Shown in pieces: positions 35,594 to 43,782 of a stretch of DNA of 64,000 nucleotides. Each line of letters starts with the position of its first letter. Position 1 is the stretch's first letter. A model generated the notes under the pieces. That model made no database searches, was not told the DNA's origin, and saw nothing but the letters and a program-made list of their open reading frames with translations. The DNA lies in assembly GCA_963972525.1 (NCBI GenBank), contig CAXAUZ010000021.1, forward strand, positions 8,888 to 72,887, read 5' to 3'. This DNA comes from Salinilacustrithrix sp003476595 (lineage in GTDB: Bacteria; Actinomycetota; Acidimicrobiia; Acidimicrobiales; Salinilacustritrichaceae). A program made the translations under genes and the position numbers.

Positions 35594-36516
35594 CGGCGCC
35601 GCCGTCGGGGCCGGATGGCGACGAGCCCGATCGCGCCCAGCGCGCCGATGAGCACCAGCTCGGCGCGTTCGGCGAGGCGGACGGCGCGGTCGATGTCGGC
35701 GGCGGAGGGACGGTCGCCGGAGCCCAGCGTGGGGCGGTCCTCGACCCGATCGCCGTAGCGCAGCGGACCGCCGAGTGACACGCCGAGCGCGCCGGCGAAG
35801 GCGGCCTCGGCCACGCCGGCGTTCGGTGACGGGTGCGCGGGGGCGTCGTCCCGGATGGCGCGCACGGTCGCTGCTCGACGCTCGGCCGGGGCGAGTGCCA
35901 CGGTGCACAGGGCGAGCAGCCGGGCGGGCACGAGGTTGGCCAGGTCGTCCGCCCGGGCCGCGGCCCAGCCGAAGCGCTCGTAGCGCTCGCTGCGGTGGCC
36001 GACCATGGCGTCCATCGTGTTGAGCGCCCGGTAGCAACCGGTGCCGGCCGCACCGCCGGCGAAGGCCCACAGCGCCGGTGCGTACACGGCATCGACCATG
36101 TTCTCGGCCACCGACTCGATGACCGCGGCCGCGACACCGGACTCGTCCAGCTCGGTCGGATCGCGCCCGACCAGCGATGGGAGGGCGGCCCGGGCGGCCT
36201 CGAGGTCGCCGGCTTCGAGGTGGGCGCCGATGCCGGCGGCGACCTCCCGCAGCTGGCGACCGGCAGTGGTCACCGAGACGGCGGCGGCGGTCGAGCCGAG
36301 GAGCCGGCCACCGACGGCGCCGATCCCCGCGCCTGCGGCGGTGTAGCGGATGCCGGCGCGACGGTCGTCGGCCCACAGCAGGTCCTCGACCTCGGTCATC
36401 AGCGCGCCGAAGCGGGCGACCGGGTGGGCTCGGTCCGGTACGGGCGGGACGACCTGGGCCAGGACCAGCCCGAGCGCGGTGCCCCGGGCCCGCCCCGCGA
36501 AGTCCGGTCGCCTCAC
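35590..36516 (-). CDS. cbiB: Adenosylcobinamide-phosphate synthase
   Basis: A 308-residue membrane protein from GTG 36516. The family core is clear: AAAVIESVAENMVDAVYAPA, G-T-G-C-Y-R-A-L-N-T-M-D-A-M-V-G-H, ADDLANLVPARLLAL and H-P-S-P-N-A-G-V-A-E-A-A-F-A-G-A-L-G-V. It attaches aminopropanol phosphate to adenosylcobyric acid. It is called CobD in some nomenclatures. It overlaps cobS upstream and the decarboxylase gene downstream by 4 bases each. Confidence 0.9.
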   Translation of the reverse strand: MRRPDFAGRARGTALGLVLAQVVPPVPDRAHPVARFGALMTEVEDLLWADDRRAGIRYTAAGAGIGAVGGRLLGSTAAAVSVTTAGRQLREVAAGIGAHLEAGDLEAARAALPSLVGRDPTELDESGVAAAVIESVAENMVDAVYAPALWAFAGGAAGTGCYRALNTMDAMVGHRSERYERFGWAAARADDLANLVPARLLALCTVALAPAERRAATVRAIRDDAPAHPSPNAGVAEAAFAGALGVSLGGPLRYGDRVEDRPTLGSGDRPSAADIDRAVRLAERAELVLIGALGAIGLVAIRPRRRRR

Positions 36517-37211
36517 GGTCGCGCCGCCAGGGCGAGCAGCGCGACGGTCTCGGCGAGCACGGCGCACGCCCCGAGCACGTCGCCGGTGAACCCGCCGATG
36601 CGGCGCCGGGCGAGCAGGACGACGCCGGTCGCGGTGACGAGCAGGGCGCCGAGGGCGACGGCCCCGGTGGCCCCCTGCGCCACCACCAGCACGCCCGCGA
36701 CCGGCACCAGCCACAGGGCCGTCCACCGGCGGGCGCCGGGCACCATCGCCGAGGCGAGCCCGGCGTCCCGGGCGTAGGGCACCGCTGCCGGGACGACGGC
36801 GAGCACCGTGCGGCTCGCCGCCCACACGGCGATGAGCGAGAGGGGCTCGACCAGATCAGTGGCGAGCGCCGCCCACCGGGCCAGCAGCACCACGGGGACG
36901 ACGGCGAGGGCGAAGGCGCCCACGTCGGGGGCGGCCATCACCGCGAGGCGCCGGTCCCGTTCGAGGTGGGGGAGGAGCCCGTCGGCGGTGTCGGCCAGCC
37001 CGTCGGCGTGGAGCATCCCGGTGATGGCGAGGTCGGCGGCCACGACCAGCACGGCGGCGACGCCGGGTGACCACAGCTCGACCGACACGAGCCAGACCCC
37101 GGCGAGGGCGGCGCCGATGAGCGCGCCGACGACGGGGAAGAACAGGAACGTCGTGCGGTCCGGCGTCCGGGCTCCGCCGAACACCGTGAGGAACCCGAGG
37201 GCGCTCAGCAC
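36513..37211 (-). CDS. cobS: Adenosylcobinamide-GDP ribazoletransferase (cobalamin synthase)
   Basis: A 232-residue polytopic membrane protein starting at GTG. The signature ITGMLHADGLADTADGL, with its acidic cluster, lies near residues 64-80, and M-A-A-P-D-V-G-A-F-A follows. About six hydrophobic segments are present. It joins adenosylcobinamide-GDP to alpha-ribazole at the membrane. It overlaps cobU by 7 bases. Confidence 0.9.
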   Translation of the reverse strand: MLSALGFLTVFGGARTPDRTTFLFFPVVGALIGAALAGVWLVSVELWSPGVAAVLVVAADLAITGMLHADGLADTADGLLPHLERDRRLAVMAAPDVGAFALAVVPVVLLARWAALATDLVEPLSLIAVWAASRTVLAVVPAAVPYARDAGLASAMVPGARRWTALWLVPVAGVLVVAQGATGAVALGALLVTATGVVLLARRRIGGFTGDVLGACAVLAETVALLALAARP

Positions 37212-37729
37212 GGCAGGTCACCCGGCGCCGGCAGGCTGATCGCCCGGCCGGCCACGACGAGCAGGGCGTGGTCGGCCACGGCGGACACGGCCTGGTTGAC
37301 CTTCCCGAGGGCATCGGCGAAGCGGCGACCGAGCGCCGTGGGTGCGTGCGGGGCGAGGCCGACCTCCTCGCTGACCACGATCGTCGTGCCGGCGCGCGCC
37401 CGCAGGGCGTCGACCAGTGGGCCCGGGTCCGGATCGAGGTCCGGGTGGCCGGTGACCCACGTCCCGAGGGAGTCGAGGAGCACGACGTCGTCGGTGCCTC
37501 GCAGGACGTCCGGGAGGTCGGTCGGGGTCGTGCACTCGATGGTCGTCCACGTGGGCGGGCGCCGGGCCCGGTGCGCCTCGATGCGGGCGGCGTGGTCCGC
37601 GTCGGCGGGATCGAGCTGGGCGGTGGCGACGTAGGTGACGGCACCCCCGGTCCCGGCGAGGCGCGCCGCCATCGACTCGGCGACGGCCGACTTGCCCGAC
37701 CGGGTCCCGCCGAGGACCAGGACGATCAC
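37205..37729 (-). CDS. cobU: Adenosylcobinamide kinase / guanylyltransferase
   Basis: A 174-residue protein from GTG 37729. The P-loop is LVLGGTRSGKSAVAE at the very N-terminus, and the later family block is VVSEEVGLAPHAPTALGRRF followed by LGKVNQAVSAVADHALLVVAG. It phosphorylates cobinamide and transfers GMP to it. The usual His acceptor region is around R-I-E-A-H-R-A-R-R. It overlaps cbiZ by 4 bases. Confidence 0.92.
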   Translation of the reverse strand: MIVLVLGGTRSGKSAVAESMAARLAGTGGAVTYVATAQLDPADADHAARIEAHRARRPPTWTTIECTTPTDLPDVLRGTDDVVLLDSLGTWVTGHPDLDPDPGPLVDALRARAGTTIVVSEEVGLAPHAPTALGRRFADALGKVNQAVSAVADHALLVVAGRAISLPAPGDLPC

Positions 37730-38403
37730 GGGTGGCGCTCCAGCCCCTCGCGGATGGCGGCGTGCACTGCCCGGCCGATGCGGGCGCCCCACGTGGATCG
37801 GGGCCCGGCGAAGGGCTCGACCGACACGCCGGGCGGCCAGACGATGGTGACGGCGTCGCTGGCCGTGCCGGTGCCCGGGACGTCGGCCTCCCGCAGCGCC
37901 TGGGCCTTGGCCTCGGTGGCCGTGATCACCGCGTTCACCGCGGCGGCGGCCGACAGGGCGACGGGCAGCTGCACGACGATGTTGATGGTGCCGGGTACCC
38001 AGCCGCCGTCGGCGCGGTGCCCGTGCGCACCGTCGACGTCGGCGGCCCAGGTCGGCTTGGTGACGCCGACCGAGGCGTCGACCACGACGTCGCCGTCCTC
38101 GGCCCGAACGGTGCGGTGCACGTCGACCGCGGTGAGCATCGCGGCCCCGGTGCCGACCAGGCCGAGCCGGCCGGCGACGTCGCGAGCGTGGTCCTCGAGG
38201 TCGGTGCGGTCGTAGTCGCCCGGGACGCCGATGTTCACCAGCCAGTCGATCGCCGAGGTGCCGCCGCCGACCGGGGCCGACGAGAGCGTAGCCCGTGGGG
38301 TGTCGAACACCCAGCTGCACACGGCACGCGCCCCGGCGCCGGCGGGGAGATCCACGACGTCGGCCGGTGCGGCGCGGGCGACCGGACGACCGAGCTGGCT
38401 CAC
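37726..38403 (-). CDS. cbiZ: Adenosylcobinamide amidohydrolase
   Basis: A 225-residue CbiZ-family protein starting at GTG. Characteristic parts are D-W-L-V-N-I-G-V-P, GLVGTGAAMLTAVDV, VDASVGVTKPTWAADVDG, GTINIVVQLPVALSAAAAVNAVITATEAK and GTASDAVTIVWPPG. The enzyme cuts the aminopropanol side chain from cobinamide, or from imported foreign cobamides, to give cobyric acid, which re-enters synthesis. Its presence between cobQ and cobU shows that the operon can remodel salvaged corrinoids. Confidence 0.9.
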   Translation of the reverse strand: MSQLGRPVARAAPADVVDLPAGAGARAVCSWVFDTPRATLSSAPVGGGTSAIDWLVNIGVPGDYDRTDLEDHARDVAGRLGLVGTGAAMLTAVDVHRTVRAEDGDVVVDASVGVTKPTWAADVDGAHGHRADGGWVPGTINIVVQLPVALSAAAAVNAVITATEAKAQALREADVPGTGTASDAVTIVWPPGVSVEPFAGPRSTWGARIGRAVHAAIREGLERHP

Positions 38404-39929
38404 CAGCCCGGCTCCGAGCCTGGCGCGGCTGCGCTGGCGGCGAGGTCGCGCACCGCGTCGGTGTCCAGGTGCTCACCGATCCAGCCGGCCAGCCGGTCGT
38501 GCTGGGCCTCGAGCCGGTCGGCGAAGGGCGTCGGGTGCACTGCGAAGGTCCTGCCCCGTCGGTCGGCCACGTCGGAGAGGATGGCAGCGCGGATGCCGTC
38601 GGCGTCGAACAGGCCATGCAGGCTGGTCCCGCGCACGTTCCCGTCGGCCGACCGGGAGCCCTCGTGCTCCATGGGGCCATCGACGTCGATGGGGTCCAGC
38701 GCCAGCCACGGGTCGGTGGCGCGCACCCGCCCCAGGTGGATCTGGTAGCCGACGACGTCGTCCCCGTCGATGGTCCGGCCGGTGCGCCGGCGCACGACCT
38801 TGTCCGGCCCGAACACGGTCACCGCGTCCAGCACGCCGAGGCCGTCGACCGTGCCCGCCCCGGACTCGACGTCGTCGGTGATCTGCGACCCGAGGATCTG
38901 CTGCCCGGCGCAGATGCCGAGGACGTCGGTGCCGCGCTCCACGGCCGCGAGCAGTGCCGAGGCGAGGCCCGTCCGACCGAGCCAGCCCAGGTCGTCGACG
39001 GTCGCCCGGCTGCCCGGGACCACGACGAGGTCGGCATCGGCCAGCTCGCCCGGCCGGCTGACCCATCGCACGATGACGTCGGGCTCGTCGACGAGGGGGT
39101 CGAGGTCGGACGGGTTGGCCAGGTGCGGGAGCTGCACGACGGCCACGCGCACCGGGTCGACCGAGCCGGGCCGGTCGGGATCGTGGGCTGTGCCGACGTC
39201 GAGGGAGTCCTCGGTGCCGAGCAGCGCGCCGGGCCCGAGGTGGGGCAGCACGCCGAGCACCGGCACGCCGGTGCGGGCCTCGATGTCGGCGAGGCCGTCG
39301 CCGAGGAGGGCGGGGTCGCCCCGGAAGCGGTTCAGGACGATGCCGCCGATGCAGCGGGCGAGGTGCGGGGGCACCAGGTCGATCGTGCCGTGGGCGGCGG
39401 CGAAGGCGCCGCCGCGCTCGATGTCGACCACCAGCACCGCCGGCAACCCAGCGGCGTGGGCGAGCGGGAGGTTGACCAGATCCCGGTCGAGCAGGTTGAT
39501 CTCCGCTGCGCCGCCGGCACCTTCGGCCACCACCACGTCGAAGCGCTGGCGCAGCGAGGTGAGGGCGTCGAGCACGACCGGTCGCAGCTCGTCGGTCCGT
39601 GCACCCCACCCGGCAGCGTCGGTGGTCCCCACCTCCGTGCCGAGCACGACGACGTGGCTGCCGGTCGCGCTCGAGGGCTTCAGCAGGATCGGGTTCATGG
39701 CCGACTCGACGTCGACGCCGGCGGCGGCCGCCTGCATCGCCTGGGCCCGGCCGACCTCGCCGCCGTCGAGGGAGACCGCCGAGTGGTTCGACATGTTCTG
39801 GGCCTTGAACGGCGCCACCGTCGCACCGGCTCGGGCGAACCAGCGGCACAGGCCGGCCGTCACGGTCGACTTCCCGGCACCGCTCGTGGCGCCGATCACG
39901 AGCAGGGCCCCGTGGGGCGGCGCGCCCAT
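38400..39929 (-). CDS. cobQ: Adenosylcobyric acid synthase (glutamine-hydrolysing)
   Basis: A 509-residue enzyme. The N-terminal dethiobiotin-synthetase-like ATPase has VIGATSGAGKSTVTAGL and APFKAQNMSNHS. The C-terminal triad-type glutaminase has Cys in DVLGICAGQQILG and His in RGTSLHGLFD. It amidates four side chains of the adenosylated corrin ring. The ATG at 39929 abuts the cobO stop. As the only late ring-modifying gene here, it is also required when CbiZ regenerates cobyric acid downstream of it, or when cobyrinate diamide is imported. Confidence 0.93.
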   Translation of the reverse strand: MGAPPHGALLVIGATSGAGKSTVTAGLCRWFARAGATVAPFKAQNMSNHSAVSLDGGEVGRAQAMQAAAAGVDVESAMNPILLKPSSATGSHVVVLGTEVGTTDAAGWGARTDELRPVVLDALTSLRQRFDVVVAEGAGGAAEINLLDRDLVNLPLAHAAGLPAVLVVDIERGGAFAAAHGTIDLVPPHLARCIGGIVLNRFRGDPALLGDGLADIEARTGVPVLGVLPHLGPGALLGTEDSLDVGTAHDPDRPGSVDPVRVAVVQLPHLANPSDLDPLVDEPDVIVRWVSRPGELADADLVVVPGSRATVDDLGWLGRTGLASALLAAVERGTDVLGICAGQQILGSQITDDVESGAGTVDGLGVLDAVTVFGPDKVVRRRTGRTIDGDDVVGYQIHLGRVRATDPWLALDPIDVDGPMEHEGSRSADGNVRGTSLHGLFDADGIRAAILSDVADRRGRTFAVHPTPFADRLEAQHDRLAGWIGEHLDTDAVRDLAASAAAPGSEPGW

Positions 39930-40508
39930 CTAGTAGTCGATGCCCTTCATCGCCCGGATGCCCGACTGGTACGCGTGCTTGAGGACGCGCATCTCGGTGG
40001 CCGTGTCGGCCAGCTCGAGCAGCGTCGCGGGCGCGTCCCGGCCGGTGCAGACGACGTTGACCTTCGGGGACCGGTCCCGGATGGCGGCGACCACCTCGTC
40101 GGTGTCGAACCACCCCCAGTTCATCGGGTAGGTGATCTCGTCGAGCACGACGAGCCGGTGGGTGCCCGACCCGAGGAGCGCCGCCGCTCGGCTCCACGCC
40201 TCCTGCGCCACGGCTTCGTCGCGGCTCAGGTCCTCGCTGTCCCAGGTGAAGCCCTCGCCGATGGCGAACCACTCGACGCCGAGGTCACGGGCGACCTTCT
40301 CCTCGCCCGTGTTCCACTTCCCGGACTTGAGGAACTGGACGACCGCCACCGGCCAGCCGCGCGCGACGGAGCGGATCATGGTCCCGAACGCCGCGGTGGA
40401 CTTGCCCTTGCCGTTTCCGGTGTTCACGAGGACCAGGGAGTCGGCGCGCCGCAGCTCCGGTGGCTCCTGGTGCTCGGTGGGCGGTGCGTCGGTCGGGGTG
40501 TCGCTCAT
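39930..40508 (-). CDS. cobO: Corrinoid adenosyltransferase
   Basis: A 192-residue CobA/CobO/BtuR-type enzyme. The P-loop is VLVNTGNGKGKSTAAFGT, followed by VVQFLKSGKWNTGEE, the LVVLDEITYPMNWGW Walker B region and NVVCTGRDAPATLLELADT. It transfers the adenosyl group from ATP to cob(I)alamin or precursors. The first 22 residues are a Pro/Thr/Glu-rich lead. The start ATG overlaps the btuD stop (ATGA). Confidence 0.94.
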   Translation of the reverse strand: MSDTPTDAPPTEHQEPPELRRADSLVLVNTGNGKGKSTAAFGTMIRSVARGWPVAVVQFLKSGKWNTGEEKVARDLGVEWFAIGEGFTWDSEDLSRDEAVAQEAWSRAAALLGSGTHRLVVLDEITYPMNWGWFDTDEVVAAIRDRSPKVNVVCTGRDAPATLLELADTATEMRVLKHAYQSGIRAMKGIDY

Positions 40509-41365
40509 CGGTGGTCCTCCTCGGTGGCGTGCGGTGCGAGCTCGGTGGTGGCGGGAGTCGCTGGCCGGCGGCGCTGCTCCTTGCGCCGACGGACGGTCAC
40601 CGTCACCGAGCCGTCCTCTGTGTCGACGTCGCAGCTGGCCTCCACGCCCCAGTGGGCGCCGATCACGTCCGGCGTGAGGACCTCCGTGGGGGTGCCCGCG
40701 GCGACGAGGCGCCCGTCGGCCAGCACTGCGACGATGTCGGCGAACTGGCCGGCCACGGTGAGGTCGTGCACGGTCGTGACGATCGTCAGCTCGCGCTCGG
40801 TGCGGAGGTCGGCGATCAGCTCGAGCACCTCGAGCTGGTGGCCCACGTCGAGCGCCGCGGTCGGCTCGTCGAGGACGAGCACGGGCGTGTCCTGGACCAG
40901 GGCGCGAGCGAGCACCACGCGCTGGCGCTCTCCGCCCGAGAGCGTGTCCACGCGCCGGTCGGCGAAGTCCTCGAGCCCCAGGCGCTGCAGCACCGCAAGG
41001 GACCTGCGACGGTCCTGGAGCGACGACGCGCACCGGAGGCCCTGGTGGGGCGCCCGCCCGAGAAGGACGTAGTCGAACACCCGCATGCCGGGTGGGATCA
41101 CCGGGTGCTGCGGGACGACTGCGAGCTGGCGGGCCCGGTCGCGCACGCTGAGGCCCCGCCCGTCGCGGCCGAGCAGCTCGACGTCGCCGGCGTGGTCGAC
41201 CGTCCCTCCGAGCGTGCGCACCAGCGTGGTCTTGCCGGCGCCGTTCGGGCCGATCAGCGACAGCCACGCCCCGGTGGGGACGTCCAGGCTGACGTCGCTC
41301 ACGACGGTGGACCCGCCGAGCTCGACGCCGACGTCGCGCCACGAGATGGCCGGGTGGGTGCTCAT
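40505..41365 (-). CDS. btuD: Corrinoid ABC transporter, ATP-binding protein
   Basis: A 286-residue ABC ATPase of the FecCD-associated type. It has Walker A IGPNGAGKTTL, Q-loop VVPQHPVIPPG, signature LSGGERQRVVLARAL, Walker B VLVLDEPTAALD and switch His VTTVHDL. A C-terminal 50 residues (basic K-E-Q-R-R-R-P) extend beyond the usual end. It powers the BtuC permease encoded just upstream. The B12 assignment rests on the riboswitch and operon, since the sequence alone would also fit a siderophore system. Confidence 0.88.
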   Translation of the reverse strand: MSTHPAISWRDVGVELGGSTVVSDVSLDVPTGAWLSLIGPNGAGKTTLVRTLGGTVDHAGDVELLGRDGRGLSVRDRARQLAVVPQHPVIPPGMRVFDYVLLGRAPHQGLRCASSLQDRRRSLAVLQRLGLEDFADRRVDTLSGGERQRVVLARALVQDTPVLVLDEPTAALDVGHQLEVLELIADLRTERELTIVTTVHDLTVAGQFADIVAVLADGRLVAAGTPTEVLTPDVIGAHWGVEASCDVDTEDGSVTVTVRRRKEQRRRPATPATTELAPHATEEDHR

Positions 41366-42486
41366 GCCATGGACCTCGAGCGGAGGATCCACAAGAAGAA
41401 CGGGGCGCCCACGAAGGCGGTGATGACGCCGATCGGCAGCTCGGCGGGGGCCTGCACCGTGCGGGCGAGCACGTCGGCCAGCGCCAGGAAGGCGCCGCCG
41501 AACAGGAACGACAGCGGGATGACGCGGCGGTTGCTGACGCCGGCGACGAGGCGGACGCCGTGGGGGACCACGAGGCCCACGAAGCCGATCAGCCCGCTGA
41601 CCGCGACCGCGGCGGCGGTCGCCAGCGAGGCGGCGACGAGGACCACCATGCGGATGCGGCGCGGGTGGAGGCCGAGGGCCCGGGCCTCGTCGTCGCCGAC
41701 GGCGAGGACGTCGAGCGCCCCGACCGCCAGCACGAGCACGGCGCCGCAGATCAGCGCGTAGGGGAGGAGCAGCAGGACCTCGTCCCAGCCGCTGGTGGAG
41801 AGCCGCCCGAGGATCCAGGCGTAGACCTGGCGGAGGGTCTCGGCATGGCGTTGCTGCACGTAGGTCTGGGCCGCGGTGAAGAACGCGGCCACGGCGACGC
41901 CCGCCAGGATCAGCGTCGCCGGCCCGCCGGATCCGTCGCGCCGCACGCTGAGCGCCGCGGCCATCGCCACGGCCACGAGGGCGCCGATGAAGGCGAACAT
42001 CGGGATGGCGTCGAAGGCGCCGACGCCGTCTCCGGCGCCGGTCACGATCGCCAGGGTGGCCCCCAGGCCCGCGCCGGCGGCGATGCCGAGCAGGTAGGGG
42101 TCGGCGAGCGGGTTGCGGAACACGCCCTGGTAGCCCGCACCCGAGCCGGCGAGCAGCGCACCCACGAGCAGGCCGAGCACGACGCGAGGGGTGCGGATCT
42201 CCCACACGATGGCGCGCTGCGTGGACGAGAGCCCCGAGTCGAGCGAGACGAGGGGCAGGTGGTCGAGCAGCTCGACTGCGACGCGGTGCAGGGGCAGCGA
42301 GACGGGCCCCGTGGCGATGCCGACGACCGTGGCGACGGCGACGGCGGCCAGTCCGGCCAGGAGCCACCTCGGGGACAGGTCCGTCGCGGCGGGAAGCGCC
42401 CCGACGATGTCGTCGCCGTCGGGCGGTTCGACGGGCGCGACCGACGGACCGGTGGCGAGGCCCGGACCGTCGGTCGCCGTCGTCAT
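41362..42486 (-). CDS. btuC: Corrinoid ABC transporter, permease
   Basis: A 374-residue FecCD/BtuC-family permease. About 45 soluble residues precede the first of roughly ten helices. Family motifs include the R-T-P-R-V-V-L-G-L-L-V-G-A-L-L-A-G-S-G-A-G-Y-Q pattern near the first periplasmic loop, N-P-L-A-D-P-Y-L-L-G and G-L-I-G-F-V-G-L-V-V-P-H-G-V-R. It forms the membrane channel with BtuD and receives corrinoid from BtuF. It starts 10 bases after the btuF stop. Confidence 0.9.
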   Translation of the reverse strand: MTTATDGPGLATGPSVAPVEPPDGDDIVGALPAATDLSPRWLLAGLAAVAVATVVGIATGPVSLPLHRVAVELLDHLPLVSLDSGLSSTQRAIVWEIRTPRVVLGLLVGALLAGSGAGYQGVFRNPLADPYLLGIAAGAGLGATLAIVTGAGDGVGAFDAIPMFAFIGALVAVAMAAALSVRRDGSGGPATLILAGVAVAAFFTAAQTYVQQRHAETLRQVYAWILGRLSTSGWDEVLLLLPYALICGAVLVLAVGALDVLAVGDDEARALGLHPRRIRMVVLVAASLATAAAVAVSGLIGFVGLVVPHGVRLVAGVSNRRVIPLSFLFGGAFLALADVLARTVQAPAELPIGVITAFVGAPFFLWILRSRSMA

Positions 42487-42496
42487 GACCGGCCGC

Positions 42497-43507
42497 TCAA
42501 CCCGCGACGCCGGCGTCGACGTCTGCCGTGGCCTCGACGATCGCCTCGAGGAAGTCCACGATCCGCGGGCCCCAGCGCGAGGCGATGTCGTCGTCCAGCT
42601 CGACGACGTTCCCCTGCTGGACCGCTTGCATCTCGCCCCAGCCCGGACGCTCGGCCACGGTGCTGGCGTCCTGGCCGCAGCACTTGGTGTCGGCGAGGAA
42701 GATCAGGTCGGGATCGGCGTCGATCAGGAACTCCGCCGACAGCTGCGGGTAGCCGCCGGCGTCGGCCGCCCCGTCGGCGGCGTCGGCCACGTTCTCCAGG
42801 CCAGCGAGGTCGTAGATCTCGCCGATGAAGGTGTCGGAGGTGACGCTGTAGAGCGTGTCGTCCAGCTCGTGGTAGTAGGTCAGCGGTTCGTCCCGCTCGG
42901 GCACCTGGGCGACCAGCTCGTGGATGTCGGACTGCATGTCCGCGACCACCTCGGCTGCGTCGCCGACGTGGCCCGTCGCGGCGCCGACCACCTCGATCTG
43001 GGCGTAGGTGTCCTCGATGGTCATGGCCGACGGCAGCACGATCGTGGGGACGTCGACGGCCGCGAGGCCGGCGACGACGTCGTTGCGGTCACCGGACAGG
43101 ATGACAAGGTCGGGGTCGTAGCCGATGATGGCCTCCACGTTGGGGTCGAACCCGGAGAGGTCGGTGACGGGGGCGTCCTCGGGGAAGTTGGAGAAGTCGT
43201 CGACGGCGACGACCTGCTCGCCGGCGCCGACGGCGAACAGCATCTCGGTCGCCGTGGGCGACAGCGAGACGATCGCCTGCGGTTCGGCCTCGATCGTGGA
43301 GTCGGTGCCGTCGACGGTGACCGTGACGGGGAACGAAGACTCCTCGGCACCGCCCTCGGTGCCCTCGGCGTCGTCGGTGGGCTCCGTGCTGTCGGCCGGG
43401 TCGCCGCTGGCGGCGACGCCGGAGTCGTCGTCGTCACCGCAGGCGGCGAGCACCAGGGCGAGCGCGGCGAGGACCGCCACGAGACGGGTTCGGATGGGGG
43501 AGCGCAA
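42497..43507 (-). CDS. btuF: Corrinoid-binding lipoprotein of the ABC importer
   Basis: A 336-residue class III substrate-binding protein starting at TTG 43507, 7 bases after a full AGGAGG. The signal peptide ends in a lipobox, LVLAAC, followed by an acidic D/G/S/T-rich linker of about 45 residues. The two-lobed binding fold shows QAIVSLSPTATEMLFAVGAG and IIGYDPDLVILSGD. A Cys pair (TKCCGQDAS) in the C-terminal lobe is unusual. An ATG at 43693 gives a longer frame, but that ATG lies inside the riboswitch, so it is not the start. First gene of the operon. Confidence 0.9.
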   Translation of the reverse strand: MRSPIRTRLVAVLAALALVLAACGDDDDSGVAASGDPADSTEPTDDAEGTEGGAEESSFPVTVTVDGTDSTIEAEPQAIVSLSPTATEMLFAVGAGEQVVAVDDFSNFPEDAPVTDLSGFDPNVEAIIGYDPDLVILSGDRNDVVAGLAAVDVPTIVLPSAMTIEDTYAQIEVVGAATGHVGDAAEVVADMQSDIHELVAQVPERDEPLTYYHELDDTLYSVTSDTFIGEIYDLAGLENVADAADGAADAGGYPQLSAEFLIDADPDLIFLADTKCCGQDASTVAERPGWGEMQAVQQGNVVELDDDIASRWGPRIVDFLEAIVEATADVDAGVAG

Positions 43508-43550
43508 TTCGGTACCTCCTGTCGTCGAGGATCCGGTCTGCTCGATCGAC

Positions 43551-43576
43551 AGGGGTTGCCGGTCGAACCAACCCCT
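43551..43576 (-). promoter_or_regulatory. Expression-platform hairpin of the riboswitch
   Basis: In the btuF leader, arms AGGGGTTG and CAACCCCT form an 8-pair stem around a 10-base loop. The RNA segment at 43569-43559 (GGTTCGACCGG) is a perfect 11-base complement of the RNA at 43620-43610 near the 3' end of the aptamer. This allows a kissing-loop or alternative pairing that could pass the ligand state to the btuF ribosome site about 40 bases further on. Confidence 0.6.
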
Positions 43577-43603
43577 TGCCTCGAGGGTCACATGGTTCGC
43601 TCG

Positions 43604-43712
43604 GAGGAGGGTTCGACCGGACTCGCCCACGGCCCGGGGGCCATGGACATCACCGTTGCGGGTCAGTGCCGGGATCTCACCGGACTTCGTCACTCCACCG
43701 ACCGATGACCAT
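43604..43712 (-). ncRNA. Cobalamin riboswitch upstream of btuF
   Basis: On the minus strand the conserved core reads GAAGTCCGGTGAGATCCCGG, then CACTGACCCGCAACGGT, at 43687-43652. This is the hallmark of the cobalamin (RF00174) aptamer. A second conserved piece, GAGTCCGGTCGAACC, lies at 43626-43612. The limits are approximate; the 5' peripheral stems look short. By family knowledge, adenosylcobalamin binding turns expression down, so the import and salvage operon would be shut off when B12 is plentiful. Confidence 0.9.
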
Positions 43713-43782
43713 AGCCCGCTCCAGCGGCGGCCGGTCCAGTCCGGGCTCGGGGCCGCGGGGCGGTCGATAGGGTGAGCGGCCG

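Noticed and set aside
33600..36137. An 845-codon frame suggesting a large fused CobT
   Set aside because: The N-terminal half is an off-frame reading of cobD and cbiB. True CobT begins at GTG 34670, where family similarity begins and where it overlaps the cobD stop.
42497..43693. A 398-residue BtuF starting at ATG 43693
   Set aside because: That ATG and the following 60 codons lie in the cobalamin riboswitch. The signal peptide begins at TTG 43507, directly after AGGAGG.
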